The notes under the pieces: model-generated
Told to the model about the DNA's origin: nothing
Databases searched by the model: none
Seen by the model: only the letters and a program-made list of their open reading frames with translations
Source of the DNA: CAVWDI01 sp046259385
GTDB taxonomy: Bacteria; Chloroflexota; Anaerolineae; Anaerolineales; UBA4823
DNA length: 62,559 nt
Direction of reading: 5' to 3'
Assembly (NCBI GenBank): GCA_046259385.1
Contig: JBJYWI010000138.1
Location: 1-62,559 of the forward strand
Position numbers and translations under genes: made by a program
Part shown: in pieces, positions 42,638 through 51,223 of the stretch
How the letters are laid out: each line of letters starts with the position of its first letter
How positions within the stretch are numbered: position 1 is the stretch's first letter

Positions 42638-43753
42638 TTAATCTGATAGGAGCTCAGGAAGCCAGCAAATTAACAAATCCGTATCTGTCGCTGCGTCCTT
42701 CATAAAGGAAGCGCACAAAGGAGAATCGCACACTACTGTCTCAGCGCCCAGCTTCTTTATATAATCTAGCCTCTGATTTGCCAACCCAAAAGCAAGTTCC
42801 GGGTAAGTTAGCCATAAGCCATCATCTGCGCCGCAGGATTTTGCCAGAGCCCGTGTCCACGTGTTGGGAAACCGTTCACAGCCCAAGGTGTCCAAAAGTT
42901 TACGGGGCGCGTCATATACCGGTCCATCTCCAAAATCGTTTTCGTTGGCGAGATATCCGGGAAGGATGGCAAGATGGCTCGGTAAGCTATCCGCGATTAA
43001 GTAAGCAGACCTGCTGTCGTGCACAAAGACCTTTCCTAGGGATTTTTTGTCTTGGTTGCTTTTACTTTTCAGGACTTCTGGAAGCAGGGTAATCATCAGG
43101 TCTTCAGGTAGATTCAGATCAAATGTGGGGTATACCTTCTTCAGCATCCAGGCAGTCTCGGGACTGTCGGCGATCACATTTCTGGCTCCCGATTTTTTTA
43201 TCCCTTCAACTACTTTCTTTGCTCGTTCACGCGACTCATCCCTTGCTCCGAGGGTGTATTCAATTGAACCTGTTGAGATGAGCCATGCAGGAATATTGTT
43301 TCCCGCTAATTGTAGTGTTCGCAGCATCTCAGCCTGATTGTTTTCCTGGATATGGACCAGCTCGCCTCCAAGAATGATGCTTTTATCCTGGCTTAATCTG
43401 GGAAATTCCTTCACTGGAGTACTTTTTAAAACGCCGATCACTTTGATAACATTTTGAGGCGCTAATCCAGCCTCCCAGACATCCGCACGGGCATCAAGCA
43501 TTATCTGGCTGATAGGGTAATGGAACACATCAAAAGCCTCGCTGATACTGTCCAGCGTGGATTGGTAAAGCAATTCCGCTTCCCTTGGCCCCCATTCAGC
43601 GAATCCCTTGCATATTCGCCACAACATGATCATCCTTGCGCGGGTGGTATGGCCTTCGAAATTTGTCAGGTTTGCTACCTCGCCGGCTGGTTTGCACATC
43701 GGTGAAAACCTCAGTTCATACAAATCCTTTTCATACTTGTTTAAACGTGCCAT
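42638..43753 (-). CDS. HdrD/GlcF-like protein with degenerate CCG domain
   Basis: Proteins of this kind receive electrons from an FAD oxidase partner through CCG-type Fe-S domains. Here the scaffold is recognisable but many Cys are lost. VYDAPRKLLDTLGCERF matches the VYxxPRxLL segment of a CCG repeat, the following SCGADDG replaces CCGxGGG and CDSPLC replaces CxxC. In the usual HDPCHLxR position the sequence reads HDSRSAYL. No N-terminal CxxCxxCxxxC ferredoxin motif is present. The length is 371. It lies 22 bp downstream of the FAD-linked oxidase gene, its expected partner. Whether it still binds a cluster is doubtful. Confidence 0.65.
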   Translation of the reverse strand: MARLNKYEKDLYELRFSPMCKPAGEVANLTNFEGHTTRARMIMLWRICKGFAEWGPREAELLYQSTLDSISEAFDVFHYPISQIMLDARADVWEAGLAPQNVIKVIGVLKSTPVKEFPRLSQDKSIILGGELVHIQENNQAEMLRTLQLAGNNIPAWLISTGSIEYTLGARDESRERAKKVVEGIKKSGARNVIADSPETAWMLKKVYPTFDLNLPEDLMITLLPEVLKSKSNQDKKSLGKVFVHDSRSAYLIADSLPSHLAILPGYLANENDFGDGPVYDAPRKLLDTLGCERFPNTWTRALAKSCGADDGLWLTYPELAFGLANQRLDYIKKLGAETVVCDSPLCASFMKDAATDTDLLICWLPELLSD

Positions 43754-43775
43754 TTAATCATTACTCCATAAATGT

Positions 43776-45224
43776 TTATCTAGGTGGTCCAAATCCCATC
43801 TTTCCAGGATTCAAGAGATTGTAAGGGTCTAGCGAATCCTTCAACCCTTCCAGCACCTGGAAAGCTGGACCATATTGTTCCCGCATATGCCGGGCGAGTT
43901 TTAATCCTACGCCGTGATGTTCGTTGATAACCCCGCCGTACTCAAGGTTTACTTTAATCGCCAGATCCCATACTTCGTCATGCAAAGCAAGCGCCTCATC
44001 CACATCTTGAGGGGGGTTTTCGATGATGAAGCGGTCGTAAGCCATCACACCCCAGAGGTACCAGTGGGAAAAATGAGCGTAATAAAACAGGTCCCAGTCT
44101 TTGAAGCGCTCTTCCAGCGCGTTTTTCTTCGCCCAGTAAAGCCCTTCCAATTTGTCGTATGTTGAAACGGTATCCAGGGTCCCAAACATCCAGGGCAAAT
44201 CAAGCACCTTAGGAGGAAAGTAAAAGTCGTAGCGATGCTCCCACCACGTATTTCCAGCTTCTTCTCCCAGATCTTCTCCGTCAAACTGCTCGCAAATCCT
44301 GAACGCTCTTTTTTCCTGTTCGCTGACGATATTGTCCCAACCATCAAAACCAATTACCATGTATGCTCCGCTGCTGACATCCAAGCCCAGCACTCTGCGC
44401 ACGGTCTTTATCGTAGATCTTTCATCATACAAGCGGATTACCAGCGGCCAAAGCCGGTCGAGCATAATATTTCGACCAGCCTCCAGACCGGAGTGCATAT
44501 CAGGGAAAAGGAACGATCTGAAACGCCTCACTTCCGGTAGTTTTTCAATCCTCATTGTGGCTTCGGTTAGAATACCGAAACTGCCCTCTGCCCCAACAAA
44601 TAACTGCAGAATGCCCGGACCAGCGGCGTGGTTGGGAACCGGCAGGGTGCGGATAATATCCCCATTCGGCAGCACTACCTGAACTGAAAGCACCATATCC
44701 TCAGCTTTGCCGTATTTCGTCGAAACTGTTCCGGAACCCCGGCATGCCAGGTATCCGCCCAGCGTTGCAGAATGTACTGAAGCCGCATAGTGAGGGAGAG
44801 TCCAGCCTTCCCTGTTGAGGGCACTCTCCAGGTCAAATCCGTTGATGCCTCCCTGAGCGGTCACGGTGCCCGACGTGCTGTCGATATCGATAATTCTGTT
44901 CAGCCTCTTTAAATCCAGTATGATCCCGCCATACATTGGCATGGTGCCGCCCTGGGAACCGGATCCGCCGCCCCAGGGAGTTACAGGGATATGGTAATTA
45001 TTCGCCAGTTTAACCACCTCAGATACTTCTTCGACGCTGCCAGGTATCACAACTAGCTCAGGCAGCGGGGGCAATTTGCCCCGGTCGATAAGTACCCTCG
45101 GAACCCAGTAATAATCCACAGAGTAGGGAACAGCGTCTGCCTGAGCGGTGAACACGTTTTCGCGCCCAACGATCCCATGCAGCTCATGCAGAATCATTTT
45201 CAACTGAAGATCACTTATAGCCAC
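43776..45224 (-). CDS. FAD-linked oxidase/dehydrogenase (GlcD / D-lactate dehydrogenase type)
   Basis: This is a flavoprotein with the PCMH (VAO) FAD-binding domain: VTPWGGGSGSQGGTMPM and ITAEGGING-like VTAQGGINGFDLE near 80-150, then GSFGILTEATMRI. The FAD-oxidase C domain ends in EHHGVGLKLARHM and LDPYNLLNPGKMGF. Such enzymes oxidise 2-hydroxy acids (lactate, glycolate) or alkyl-DHAP; the substrate is not determinable. A GGAGG touches the ATG at 45230 but lies 6 bp before GTG 45224, so GTG is the better start. It heads the minus-strand unit with the CCG-like protein and surE, divergent from the amino-acid cluster. Confidence 0.88.
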   Translation of the reverse strand: MAISDLQLKMILHELHGIVGRENVFTAQADAVPYSVDYYWVPRVLIDRGKLPPLPELVVIPGSVEEVSEVVKLANNYHIPVTPWGGGSGSQGGTMPMYGGIILDLKRLNRIIDIDSTSGTVTAQGGINGFDLESALNREGWTLPHYAASVHSATLGGYLACRGSGTVSTKYGKAEDMVLSVQVVLPNGDIIRTLPVPNHAAGPGILQLFVGAEGSFGILTEATMRIEKLPEVRRFRSFLFPDMHSGLEAGRNIMLDRLWPLVIRLYDERSTIKTVRRVLGLDVSSGAYMVIGFDGWDNIVSEQEKRAFRICEQFDGEDLGEEAGNTWWEHRYDFYFPPKVLDLPWMFGTLDTVSTYDKLEGLYWAKKNALEERFKDWDLFYYAHFSHWYLWGVMAYDRFIIENPPQDVDEALALHDEVWDLAIKVNLEYGGVINEHHGVGLKLARHMREQYGPAFQVLEGLKDSLDPYNLLNPGKMGFGPPR

Positions 45225-45468
45225 TATCATCCTCCAAAAGTTTATTACTCCTTATCCCTTTTTACCTCCTGAATCCACTTGAACCATCGGAAAAATTGAT
45301 CTATCAGGATGCAAAGTTAGATTGTATCATCTTAGTATCGGTACTCAAAGAAAATTCCATGTTCAAGGATGGATAAATCTGGTATCTTTGTGTCTGGACA
45401 GGCTGAAACGAACTCTTTTGCAACCCTAATTCTTCGTTGGTAAAGAATCCCGGTTGTTGCCTCAGCTC

Positions 45469-45496
45469 TAACTCACAGGGATATGATTGTGAGTTA
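45469..45496. promoter_or_regulatory. Perfect 9-bp dyad, probable operator
   Basis: TAACTCACA (45469-45477) and TGTGAGTTA (45488-45496) are exact inverted repeats around a 10-bp spacer. They lie about 35 bp before the ATG of the 45532 gene, in the 300-bp divergent intergenic region (45231-45531) that otherwise holds nothing I recognise. Centre spacing of about 19 bp puts both half-sites on one DNA face, as for a dimeric regulator. The Lrp/AsnC protein encoded 1.4 kb away is one candidate. Confidence 0.55.
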
Positions 45497-45531
45497 AATC
45501 ACCTATAAAAACAACGGAATAGGAGGTAAAA

Positions 45532-46701
45532 ATGCGGATTTTTGTTCTCGGTGGGGCTGGAAAGATGGGGTGTATCTCCGTCAAGGATTTAGCGAATGAT
45601 GAACGTGTGGACGAGATCATTATTGCTGATGTAAATCTGGAACAAGCCCGAACAGTCGCCGAATATTTGAATAGCCCAAAAATTCAGGTTCAGGAAGTGG
45701 ACATCAAAGATGAAGGCGGGTTCCAGAAAACACTGGAAGGCAGCCATGCATGTTTGAACGCAACAGTCTACTACACCAATCTGCAGGTCATGGAAGCCTG
45801 TTTGAAAGCCGGGGTGCCCTATACAGATATGGGCGGGTTGTTCCATGTGACCCGCAAACAGCTCGAGCTCAACAGCCGGTATAAAGCTGCAGGTCTCGCT
45901 GCGGTGCTGGGCCTCGGTTCCGCCCCGGGAGTTCCAAATGTCCAGGCGCGTTACGCTGCGGACAGGTTGGACACCATCGAGAGCATAAAAATTTATGATG
46001 GCATAAAACCTCCGCCGCCGGATGACTTGCGTTTTACGTACGCGGTAACCTCTATTTTGGACGAATTAACTGTTGAACCCATGGTTTTTGAGAACGGCGA
46101 GTTCGTCGCTAAAGAACCTTTAAGCGGTTTCGAAGATTACTGGTTCACACAACCGTTAGGGGTGCTCCCGATGCATTTCTCTCTCCATTCCGAGGTGGCC
46201 ACACTGCCGCTGACGTTCATGGATAAAGGTGTTAAGGAGTGCTTTTTTAAGATCAACTACTGGGGCATGGCAAAGGAAACGGTTGAAAAGGTACGTGTTT
46301 TGGCGGAGTTCGGGCTTGCGGCCCGGGAGCCGATTGAAGTGAAAGGAGTATCGGTTGTGCCGCGCGACCTGTTGATATCGATGCTCTCTGAGTATGTCCC
46401 GCCAATCACAGAATTTCTGGCGCAGCCGAAAACCCAGCCTCCCGACTGGGTAAAAGAGATCGTCACAGAGGTTCACGGCACAAAGGATGGAAAGGAATTA
46501 ACCTACCGGATGGGAACATTGACGTGCAAGGGCGCTTTGCCCACCGGTGTGGCTCCTGCAGTGGGATCTATCTGGCTTGCCGAAGGTCGTATACCACCGG
46601 GTGTATATCCTCCTGAGGCTGTCCTTGAACCGCAGCCGTTTTTCGAAGAACTGGAAAATCGCGGTATATACACACAAGCTGCCGTAACCAGCAGAGTGTA
46701 A
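45532..46701 (+). CDS. Saccharopine dehydrogenase-family oxidoreductase (copy 1)
   Basis: A Rossmann NAD(P)-binding N-terminus is visible (FVLGGAGKMGCISVKDLA, GGAGxMG). LNATVYYTNLQVMEACLKAGVPYTDMGG is the conserved central motif region of saccharopine/lysine-6-dehydrogenase-like proteins. GLGSAPGVPNV follows where the family has G-xSPGxxN. The length of 389 is typical. Family members reduce or oxidise imine-type bonds of lysine or related amino acids. A strong AGGAGGT five or six bases before the ATG suggests high expression. It is the first gene after the 300-bp control region and resembles the second copy at 50.0 kb. Confidence 0.82.
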   Translation: MRIFVLGGAGKMGCISVKDLANDERVDEIIIADVNLEQARTVAEYLNSPKIQVQEVDIKDEGGFQKTLEGSHACLNATVYYTNLQVMEACLKAGVPYTDMGGLFHVTRKQLELNSRYKAAGLAAVLGLGSAPGVPNVQARYAADRLDTIESIKIYDGIKPPPPDDLRFTYAVTSILDELTVEPMVFENGEFVAKEPLSGFEDYWFTQPLGVLPMHFSLHSEVATLPLTFMDKGVKECFFKINYWGMAKETVEKVRVLAEFGLAAREPIEVKGVSVVPRDLLISMLSEYVPPITEFLAQPKTQPPDWVKEIVTEVHGTKDGKELTYRMGTLTCKGALPTGVAPAVGSIWLAEGRIPPGVYPPEAVLEPQPFFEELENRGIYTQAAVTSRV

Positions 46702-46844
46702 ATTTGGTTGTACCGGATTAATGCCCTTCACGAGATACTAATAAATTCTAGATTATTAAAACCGTGTAAATTTTAAAAATAATTTCTTTTAATTCAATAT
46801 ATACGTAATAATATATCCGATACCGTATTAATTTGTGCGTAAGA

Positions 46845-46873
46845 TTGACATTTCGGAAATTCTGGTTTATCCT
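46845..46873 (+). promoter_or_regulatory. Promoter for the Lrp/AsnC gene
   Basis: A perfect TTGACA (46845-46850) is followed by 17 bp and TATCCT (46868-46873), a 4-of-6 -10 match. The start near 46880 leaves about 40 nt before the TTG at 46919. The regulator can thus be transcribed independently of the 45532 gene. Confidence 0.55.
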
Positions 46874-46918
46874 GATATTCTCTGAATAAGCGAAATTCAC
46901 CAGCCAGGAAGGGAGTTC

Positions 46919-47440
46919 TTGGATAAACTTGACCGGACAGATTGGGGGATAATCTACCTGCTGAATAAAGATGGGCGCATGACCAGCGCGGAGATAGCCC
47001 GGCGCCTTGGTGATGTCTCTGCCCGGACAGTGACCAACCGGATTGAAGCCCTCACGGAACAGGGGATTATAAATATCGTCGCGATTGTTAACCCCGAAAA
47101 GGTTGGTTACGGTGTGATGGCCGATGTTTTTATCGAGGTGGAACCGGGGCAGGTGCGTTCAGTTGCTGAAAAGGCTGCTGAGTTTCCCCAAGTTACGTAT
47201 GTCGCCTGCGCGACCGGTGAATTGGACGTCAGTATTTCCATAAGGGTGCAGAGCATTGAAGAGCTTTTCAATTTTACGACCGAAAAATTGGGAAAGATCC
47301 CCGGTGTTCGCCGCACACAAACTTATCTCCTGCCGTTGAAAATAAAGGACCTTGATTCCTGGCTGCCCCCGGGAGTATTTGACCAATTGAGCCAGGGCGA
47401 TCTATTTGATCCAATTCTGGAAAATGAAAATCCAGGATGA
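46919..47440 (+). CDS. Lrp/AsnC-family transcriptional regulator
   Basis: An N-terminal winged helix-turn-helix (TDWGIIYLLNKDGRMTSAEIA, RRLGDVSARTVTNRIEAL) is followed by an AsnC/RAM ligand-binding domain (about 65-145, VMADVFIEVEPGQV and a YVACATGELDVSI strand). These regulators sense amino acids and assemble as octamers or hexadecamers. The TTG start at 46919 follows AGGAAGGGAG; the next ATG would cut off the DNA-binding domain. About 20 extra C-terminal residues extend past the RAM domain. Placed between two amino-acid metabolic genes, it probably controls this cluster, perhaps through the dyad at 45469. Confidence 0.9.
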   Translation: MDKLDRTDWGIIYLLNKDGRMTSAEIARRLGDVSARTVTNRIEALTEQGIINIVAIVNPEKVGYGVMADVFIEVEPGQVRSVAEKAAEFPQVTYVACATGELDVSISIRVQSIEELFNFTTEKLGKIPGVRRTQTYLLPLKIKDLDSWLPPGVFDQLSQGDLFDPILENENPG

Positions 47441-47574
47441 AGGTTTTATCCCGGATGACATGGTTTTTGTTGACTTGTTTTCAATTTTCTTAAATGAATC
47501 TTCATATAGAGATGGGTATTTTGCGGTCAAGCTGAAATCTTGGATTTAAGCTGAAGAGATGGAGGATATTGGTT

Positions 47575-48570
47575 ATGTCTGTCCCTGAAGAAATCCTTTA
47601 CCTAACTGATGTGGATGTCAAACAGACGTTGTCTGTGGCGGAGGCTGTCGATCTGGCGGAGAAGGGTATTAAAGCCGATGCGGCCGGTTTAGTAACAGGC
47701 GATAAATTCTATATGGATGTGGGCTCCAATGGATTCATCAAACCCTTCTCGGGCTATCTTGCAGGAGAGGAGTACGTGTTTATAAAAACATTCAGTTACT
47801 TTCCAAACAACCCGGCTAATTTCGATCGCCCCACCACCTCATCGATGGTGCTGCTTTTCGATGCTGAATCAGGGATGCCTGTTTGCACGATGGAAGCGAG
47901 TTATGTTACAGGGCTGAAGACCGCCGCTTCCACAGCGGTAACTGCTGCTTATCTGGCTAAAAGGGGCTCCAAAAAAGTGACCATTTTTGGAGCTGGCACA
48001 CTTGGAAGGCTGCATCTCCTTGCGCTTGCAGAGAGGTTTCAGCTCGAGCGGGCTTTCTATGTGGATATCCTGCCTGAAGTTGCCCAAAAATGCGCCCATG
48101 AACTCGAGTTGCGGCTGGGCTTTCCGGTTAAGGCAGTGCTGCTTGAAAACCGGGAAGGTGCAGTCAGGGAATCCGAGATAATTATCACTGTTACAACTGG
48201 AAACCAGGCTCTGGTCGAGTACGAGTGGCTGCAAACCGGTACTTTCATCGCCCGTCTAGGCTCATATCAGGAAGTGGCGCTGGAGGTTGTATTGAATGCC
48301 GACAAAGTAGTGGTGGATAACTGGCATTATGTCAATCCGCGTATCCCCGAGATTATCCATTTGGTCAACGAGGGTCGTTTCGGCGAGAGCAATATTTATG
48401 CTTCCTGGTCTGATATCGTCGGAGAAAGGATTCCTGGACGAGAAAATGATCAAGAAACGATCCTGTTTATTGCTCTGGGTATCTGGGGAGAATATGCTGC
48501 CATTTTACCTGAAGTTTATCGGCGGGCAAAAACTCAGGGATTGGGTCAGATCCTGCCCTGTTGTCTTTGA
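47575..48570 (+). CDS. Ornithine cyclodeaminase/mu-crystallin family protein
   Basis: Members include ornithine cyclodeaminase (ornithine to proline plus ammonia), alanine dehydrogenase and imine reductases. The NAD-binding segment is VTIFGAGTLGRLHLLALAE; before it, TGLKTAASTAVTAAYLA is the family's conserved substrate loop, and RPTTSSMVLLFD is the early motif. The length of 331 is standard. GGAGG is nine bases before the ATG at 47575, so I reject the TTG at 47569. The gene follows the regulator and precedes the class III aminotransferase on the same strand. The actual substrate is undetermined. Confidence 0.87.
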   Translation: MSVPEEILYLTDVDVKQTLSVAEAVDLAEKGIKADAAGLVTGDKFYMDVGSNGFIKPFSGYLAGEEYVFIKTFSYFPNNPANFDRPTTSSMVLLFDAESGMPVCTMEASYVTGLKTAASTAVTAAYLAKRGSKKVTIFGAGTLGRLHLLALAERFQLERAFYVDILPEVAQKCAHELELRLGFPVKAVLLENREGAVRESEIIITVTTGNQALVEYEWLQTGTFIARLGSYQEVALEVVLNADKVVVDNWHYVNPRIPEIIHLVNEGRFGESNIYASWSDIVGERIPGRENDQETILFIALGIWGEYAAILPEVYRRAKTQGLGQILPCCL

Positions 48571-48634
48571 TTTTAACACTCCAGGTTTTTTTGGAAGAAA
48601 AAATTGTCGAATTAATTTATGAAAGGAGAATGAT

Positions 48635-49945
48635 ATGAGTATGCAGGGATCAAAAACAAGTGCACTTTATAAAAAAGCCGCTCAGGTGATACCATACGGT
48701 GTGAATTCAAATTTCAGGTACTGGGGTGCGGATGATACGCTTGTAATCACCCGCGGGGAAGGCGCCTATATTTGGGATGCGGATGGTAAACGATATATTG
48801 ATTACCGTCTGGGTTTCGGACCAATTATACTAGGGCACGCTTATAAGGAGGTTGTAAATCAGGTCCAGAAGGCGATCCAGGAGGGAGTCGTTTTTGCATG
48901 GACGACACCCTGGGAGATTGAACTCTGCGAACGCATCACCCGCATGTGTAATGTAGACAAGGTCCGCCTGACCAACACAGGGACAGAGGCGACCATGCAT
49001 GCCCTGCGCATTGCACGCGCTCACACAGGTCGTGAAAAATTTATTAAATTTGAAGGGCAGTATCACGGCATGGCGGACTATTTCATGTTCAGTACAGCCT
49101 CCACAAACCCGCGCTCATTGGGTTCAAAGCGCAGCCCGATCAACTCCCCAACCACATCCGGAATTCCCAAGGACATCACAAAGTATGTGATCAATCTGCC
49201 ATTTAACGATTTTGAACGGCTGGAAGAGACCATCAACGCTGGCTGGGGCGATATCGCGGCAGTTTTTGTGGAACCAATTCTTGGCAATGCCGCCGGGATA
49301 ATGCCCCTGCCGGGATACCTTGATAAATTGCGCCAGTTATGCGACAAGTATGGGATCGTGCTTGTTTTTGATGAAGTTAAAACCGGGTTCAGAATCGCTA
49401 ACGGCGGCGCCCAGGAGTACTTTAATATCCAGGCTGACCTGGTCACTTATGCCAAAGCAATGGGAAATGGGTTTCCGGTCGCAGCTATTGCCGGGAAAGA
49501 AAAGGTCATGATGACGATAGAACCTGGAGCCATGGCTCATGGTGGTACGTATTCCGGGAATGTGGTGGGCGCGGCTGCGGGGATTGCCACCCTTGAGCTG
49601 CTCGAGACGCAGCCAGTAATCGAAACCATTAACCAGCGTGGCAAGGCTCTGATGACCGGCGTCGGTGAGATCCTGACCGAGGCTGGTATTCCTCACACCA
49701 TAACCGGGGTTCCTCCAATGTTTGGGATTGTAGTGGGCACGGACCTGGAACCGCATGACTTCCGGGGTTATTTCAAGGGTGACGGGGAACTTTATGAAAA
49801 TATTGCTCTCCAATTAATCGAACGCGGTGTGCAGCCGGATGGTGATGCCCGCGAACCGTGGTTCCTGTGTTATTCGCTGAGTGAGGCAGATGTGGATGAA
49901 ACCCTTAACATCTTCAATGACTCAGTTAAAGCCGCAAAGGGCTGA
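48635..49945 (+). CDS. Class III PLP-dependent aminotransferase / GSA-aminomutase-like
   Basis: This is a fold-type I PLP enzyme close in pattern to glutamate-1-semialdehyde 2,1-aminomutase and omega-aminotransferases. NTGTEATMHALRIARAHTG binds the PLP phosphate and VFDEVKTGFR holds the cofactor Asp. The Schiff-base Lys is in TYAKAMGNGFP. HGGTYSGNVVGAAA gives the Thr of the phosphate cup. The length of 436 is complete. The neighbours are amino-acid dehydrogenases, not haem genes, so a catabolic omega-amino group or 2,1-shift role is more likely than HemL. GAAAGGAG precedes the ATG. Confidence 0.88.
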   Translation: MSMQGSKTSALYKKAAQVIPYGVNSNFRYWGADDTLVITRGEGAYIWDADGKRYIDYRLGFGPIILGHAYKEVVNQVQKAIQEGVVFAWTTPWEIELCERITRMCNVDKVRLTNTGTEATMHALRIARAHTGREKFIKFEGQYHGMADYFMFSTASTNPRSLGSKRSPINSPTTSGIPKDITKYVINLPFNDFERLEETINAGWGDIAAVFVEPILGNAAGIMPLPGYLDKLRQLCDKYGIVLVFDEVKTGFRIANGGAQEYFNIQADLVTYAKAMGNGFPVAAIAGKEKVMMTIEPGAMAHGGTYSGNVVGAAAGIATLELLETQPVIETINQRGKALMTGVGEILTEAGIPHTITGVPPMFGIVVGTDLEPHDFRGYFKGDGELYENIALQLIERGVQPDGDAREPWFLCYSLSEADVDETLNIFNDSVKAAKG

Positions 49946-50049
49946 TCCGAATAAATTTGTCATCAGAAACTTTCAGTTTGAATGAATATTCTCTACTTAA
50001 TAAACAACAAATTCCTTCATATGAATAAATTATCACAAGGAGTCCAATA

Positions 50050-51186
50050 ATGCGTGCCTTAGTTTTAGGTGGAGCAGGCGCAGTTTGCAGGCATACAACC
50101 CGGGACCTGTCTGATTTCAGTGACTTTGACGAAATCATTGTTGCGGATTACAACCTGGAGTCCGCCCAAGCCCTTATCAACGAGATAGGGGACTCGCGTC
50201 TGTCGGCGGTAAAATTCGATGCCGGAAAGTACGAGAGCATGCTGAAACTGTTCCCAGGCAATGATGTAATTATCAACGGATTGCCGTGGAAGTACGATAT
50301 GCCCGTAACAAGAGCCTGTATTGAGGTCGGAGTAAACGGTTTGGATGTATCCACGGAAAAAGATCAGTGGGATTACGATGTCGCCGCAAAAGAGAAGGAT
50401 ATTTTATTCATCCCAGGTGTTGGCGCGACTCCCGGGATCACAAATGTGATGGCCCGCAGCGCGGCCGATCAAATGGAGCAGGTGGAAGAGGTCCGGATCT
50501 TCTTTGCCGCTTTTCGCAGCCCAGCGCCGGCTCCTGGCTTGCTGATCACCTTTCTGTGGGAATTTCACCCGGACACTAAGGAACGCACATATTACCGGGA
50601 TGGCGAATTTATCTGGGTACGCCCATTCGCCGGACTTGAATTGGTGAGTTTCCCTGGCCAGATCGGTGAGCAGGAAGTCTGCTACATCCCCCATCCCGAA
50701 ACGCGTACCATGCCAAAAACTCTGGGAGCAAAAGCTGTCTCAGTAAAGGGATGTTTTCCTCCCCATGCCATGAGATTGGCGAAATCAATGCTAGAATCCG
50801 GACTTTACAGCGAGGAGCCGATCAGGGTTAAAGGGATTGAGACAACCGCATTTGAAATGATGCATGAAATATTACTTGCCCTTCCCGAGACCAAACAGAC
50901 TCCACTGTGGGCGTACGGCTTGGTTGTTGATGTGATTGGTATTCGGAAAGGGGAAAAAATAACGATCCGGCACTGGAGCGAGCACCCACCTATGGAGGAA
51001 TGGGGCGGAAAAGCGGCTTATTACAAAAACATCGCTATCCCACTGAGCATTGGAGCACAGATGATCGCTTGCGGGGATATCCGGGAAAAAGGTGTACTTG
51101 CCCCGGAATCTGTTCTTGAACCCGGTATCTTTTTCGCCGAACTGGAGAAACGCGGTATTCGAGTGGACCAGGAAATTCTCCAGTAA
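50050..51186 (+). CDS. Saccharopine dehydrogenase-family oxidoreductase (copy 2)
   Basis: This is a second Rossmann-fold member of the family. ALVLGGAGAVCRHTTRDLS starts it, VIINGLPWKYDMPVTRACIEVG and GVNGLDVSTE follow, and IPGVGATPGITNVMARSAADQ parallels GLGSAPGVPNV of copy 1. The length is 378. The glycine motif is GGAGAV instead of GGAGKM, and the proteins clearly diverge, so they probably act on different steps or substrates. AAGGAG is eight bases before ATG. It closes the plus-strand row (45.5-51.2 kb) and converges with the AOR gene. Confidence 0.82.
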   Translation: MRALVLGGAGAVCRHTTRDLSDFSDFDEIIVADYNLESAQALINEIGDSRLSAVKFDAGKYESMLKLFPGNDVIINGLPWKYDMPVTRACIEVGVNGLDVSTEKDQWDYDVAAKEKDILFIPGVGATPGITNVMARSAADQMEQVEEVRIFFAAFRSPAPAPGLLITFLWEFHPDTKERTYYRDGEFIWVRPFAGLELVSFPGQIGEQEVCYIPHPETRTMPKTLGAKAVSVKGCFPPHAMRLAKSMLESGLYSEEPIRVKGIETTAFEMMHEILLALPETKQTPLWAYGLVVDVIGIRKGEKITIRHWSEHPPMEEWGGKAAYYKNIAIPLSIGAQMIACGDIREKGVLAPESVLEPGIFFAELEKRGIRVDQEILQ

Positions 51187-51223
51187 GTTCATTCCGGGAG
51201 TGTACGGATTGTAGCCTTTTAGC

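Noticed and set aside
45231..45468. Riboswitch in the 300-bp divergent region
   Set aside because: I found no known aptamer pattern (lysine, glycine, SAM, TPP); only the dyad at 45469-45496 stands out.
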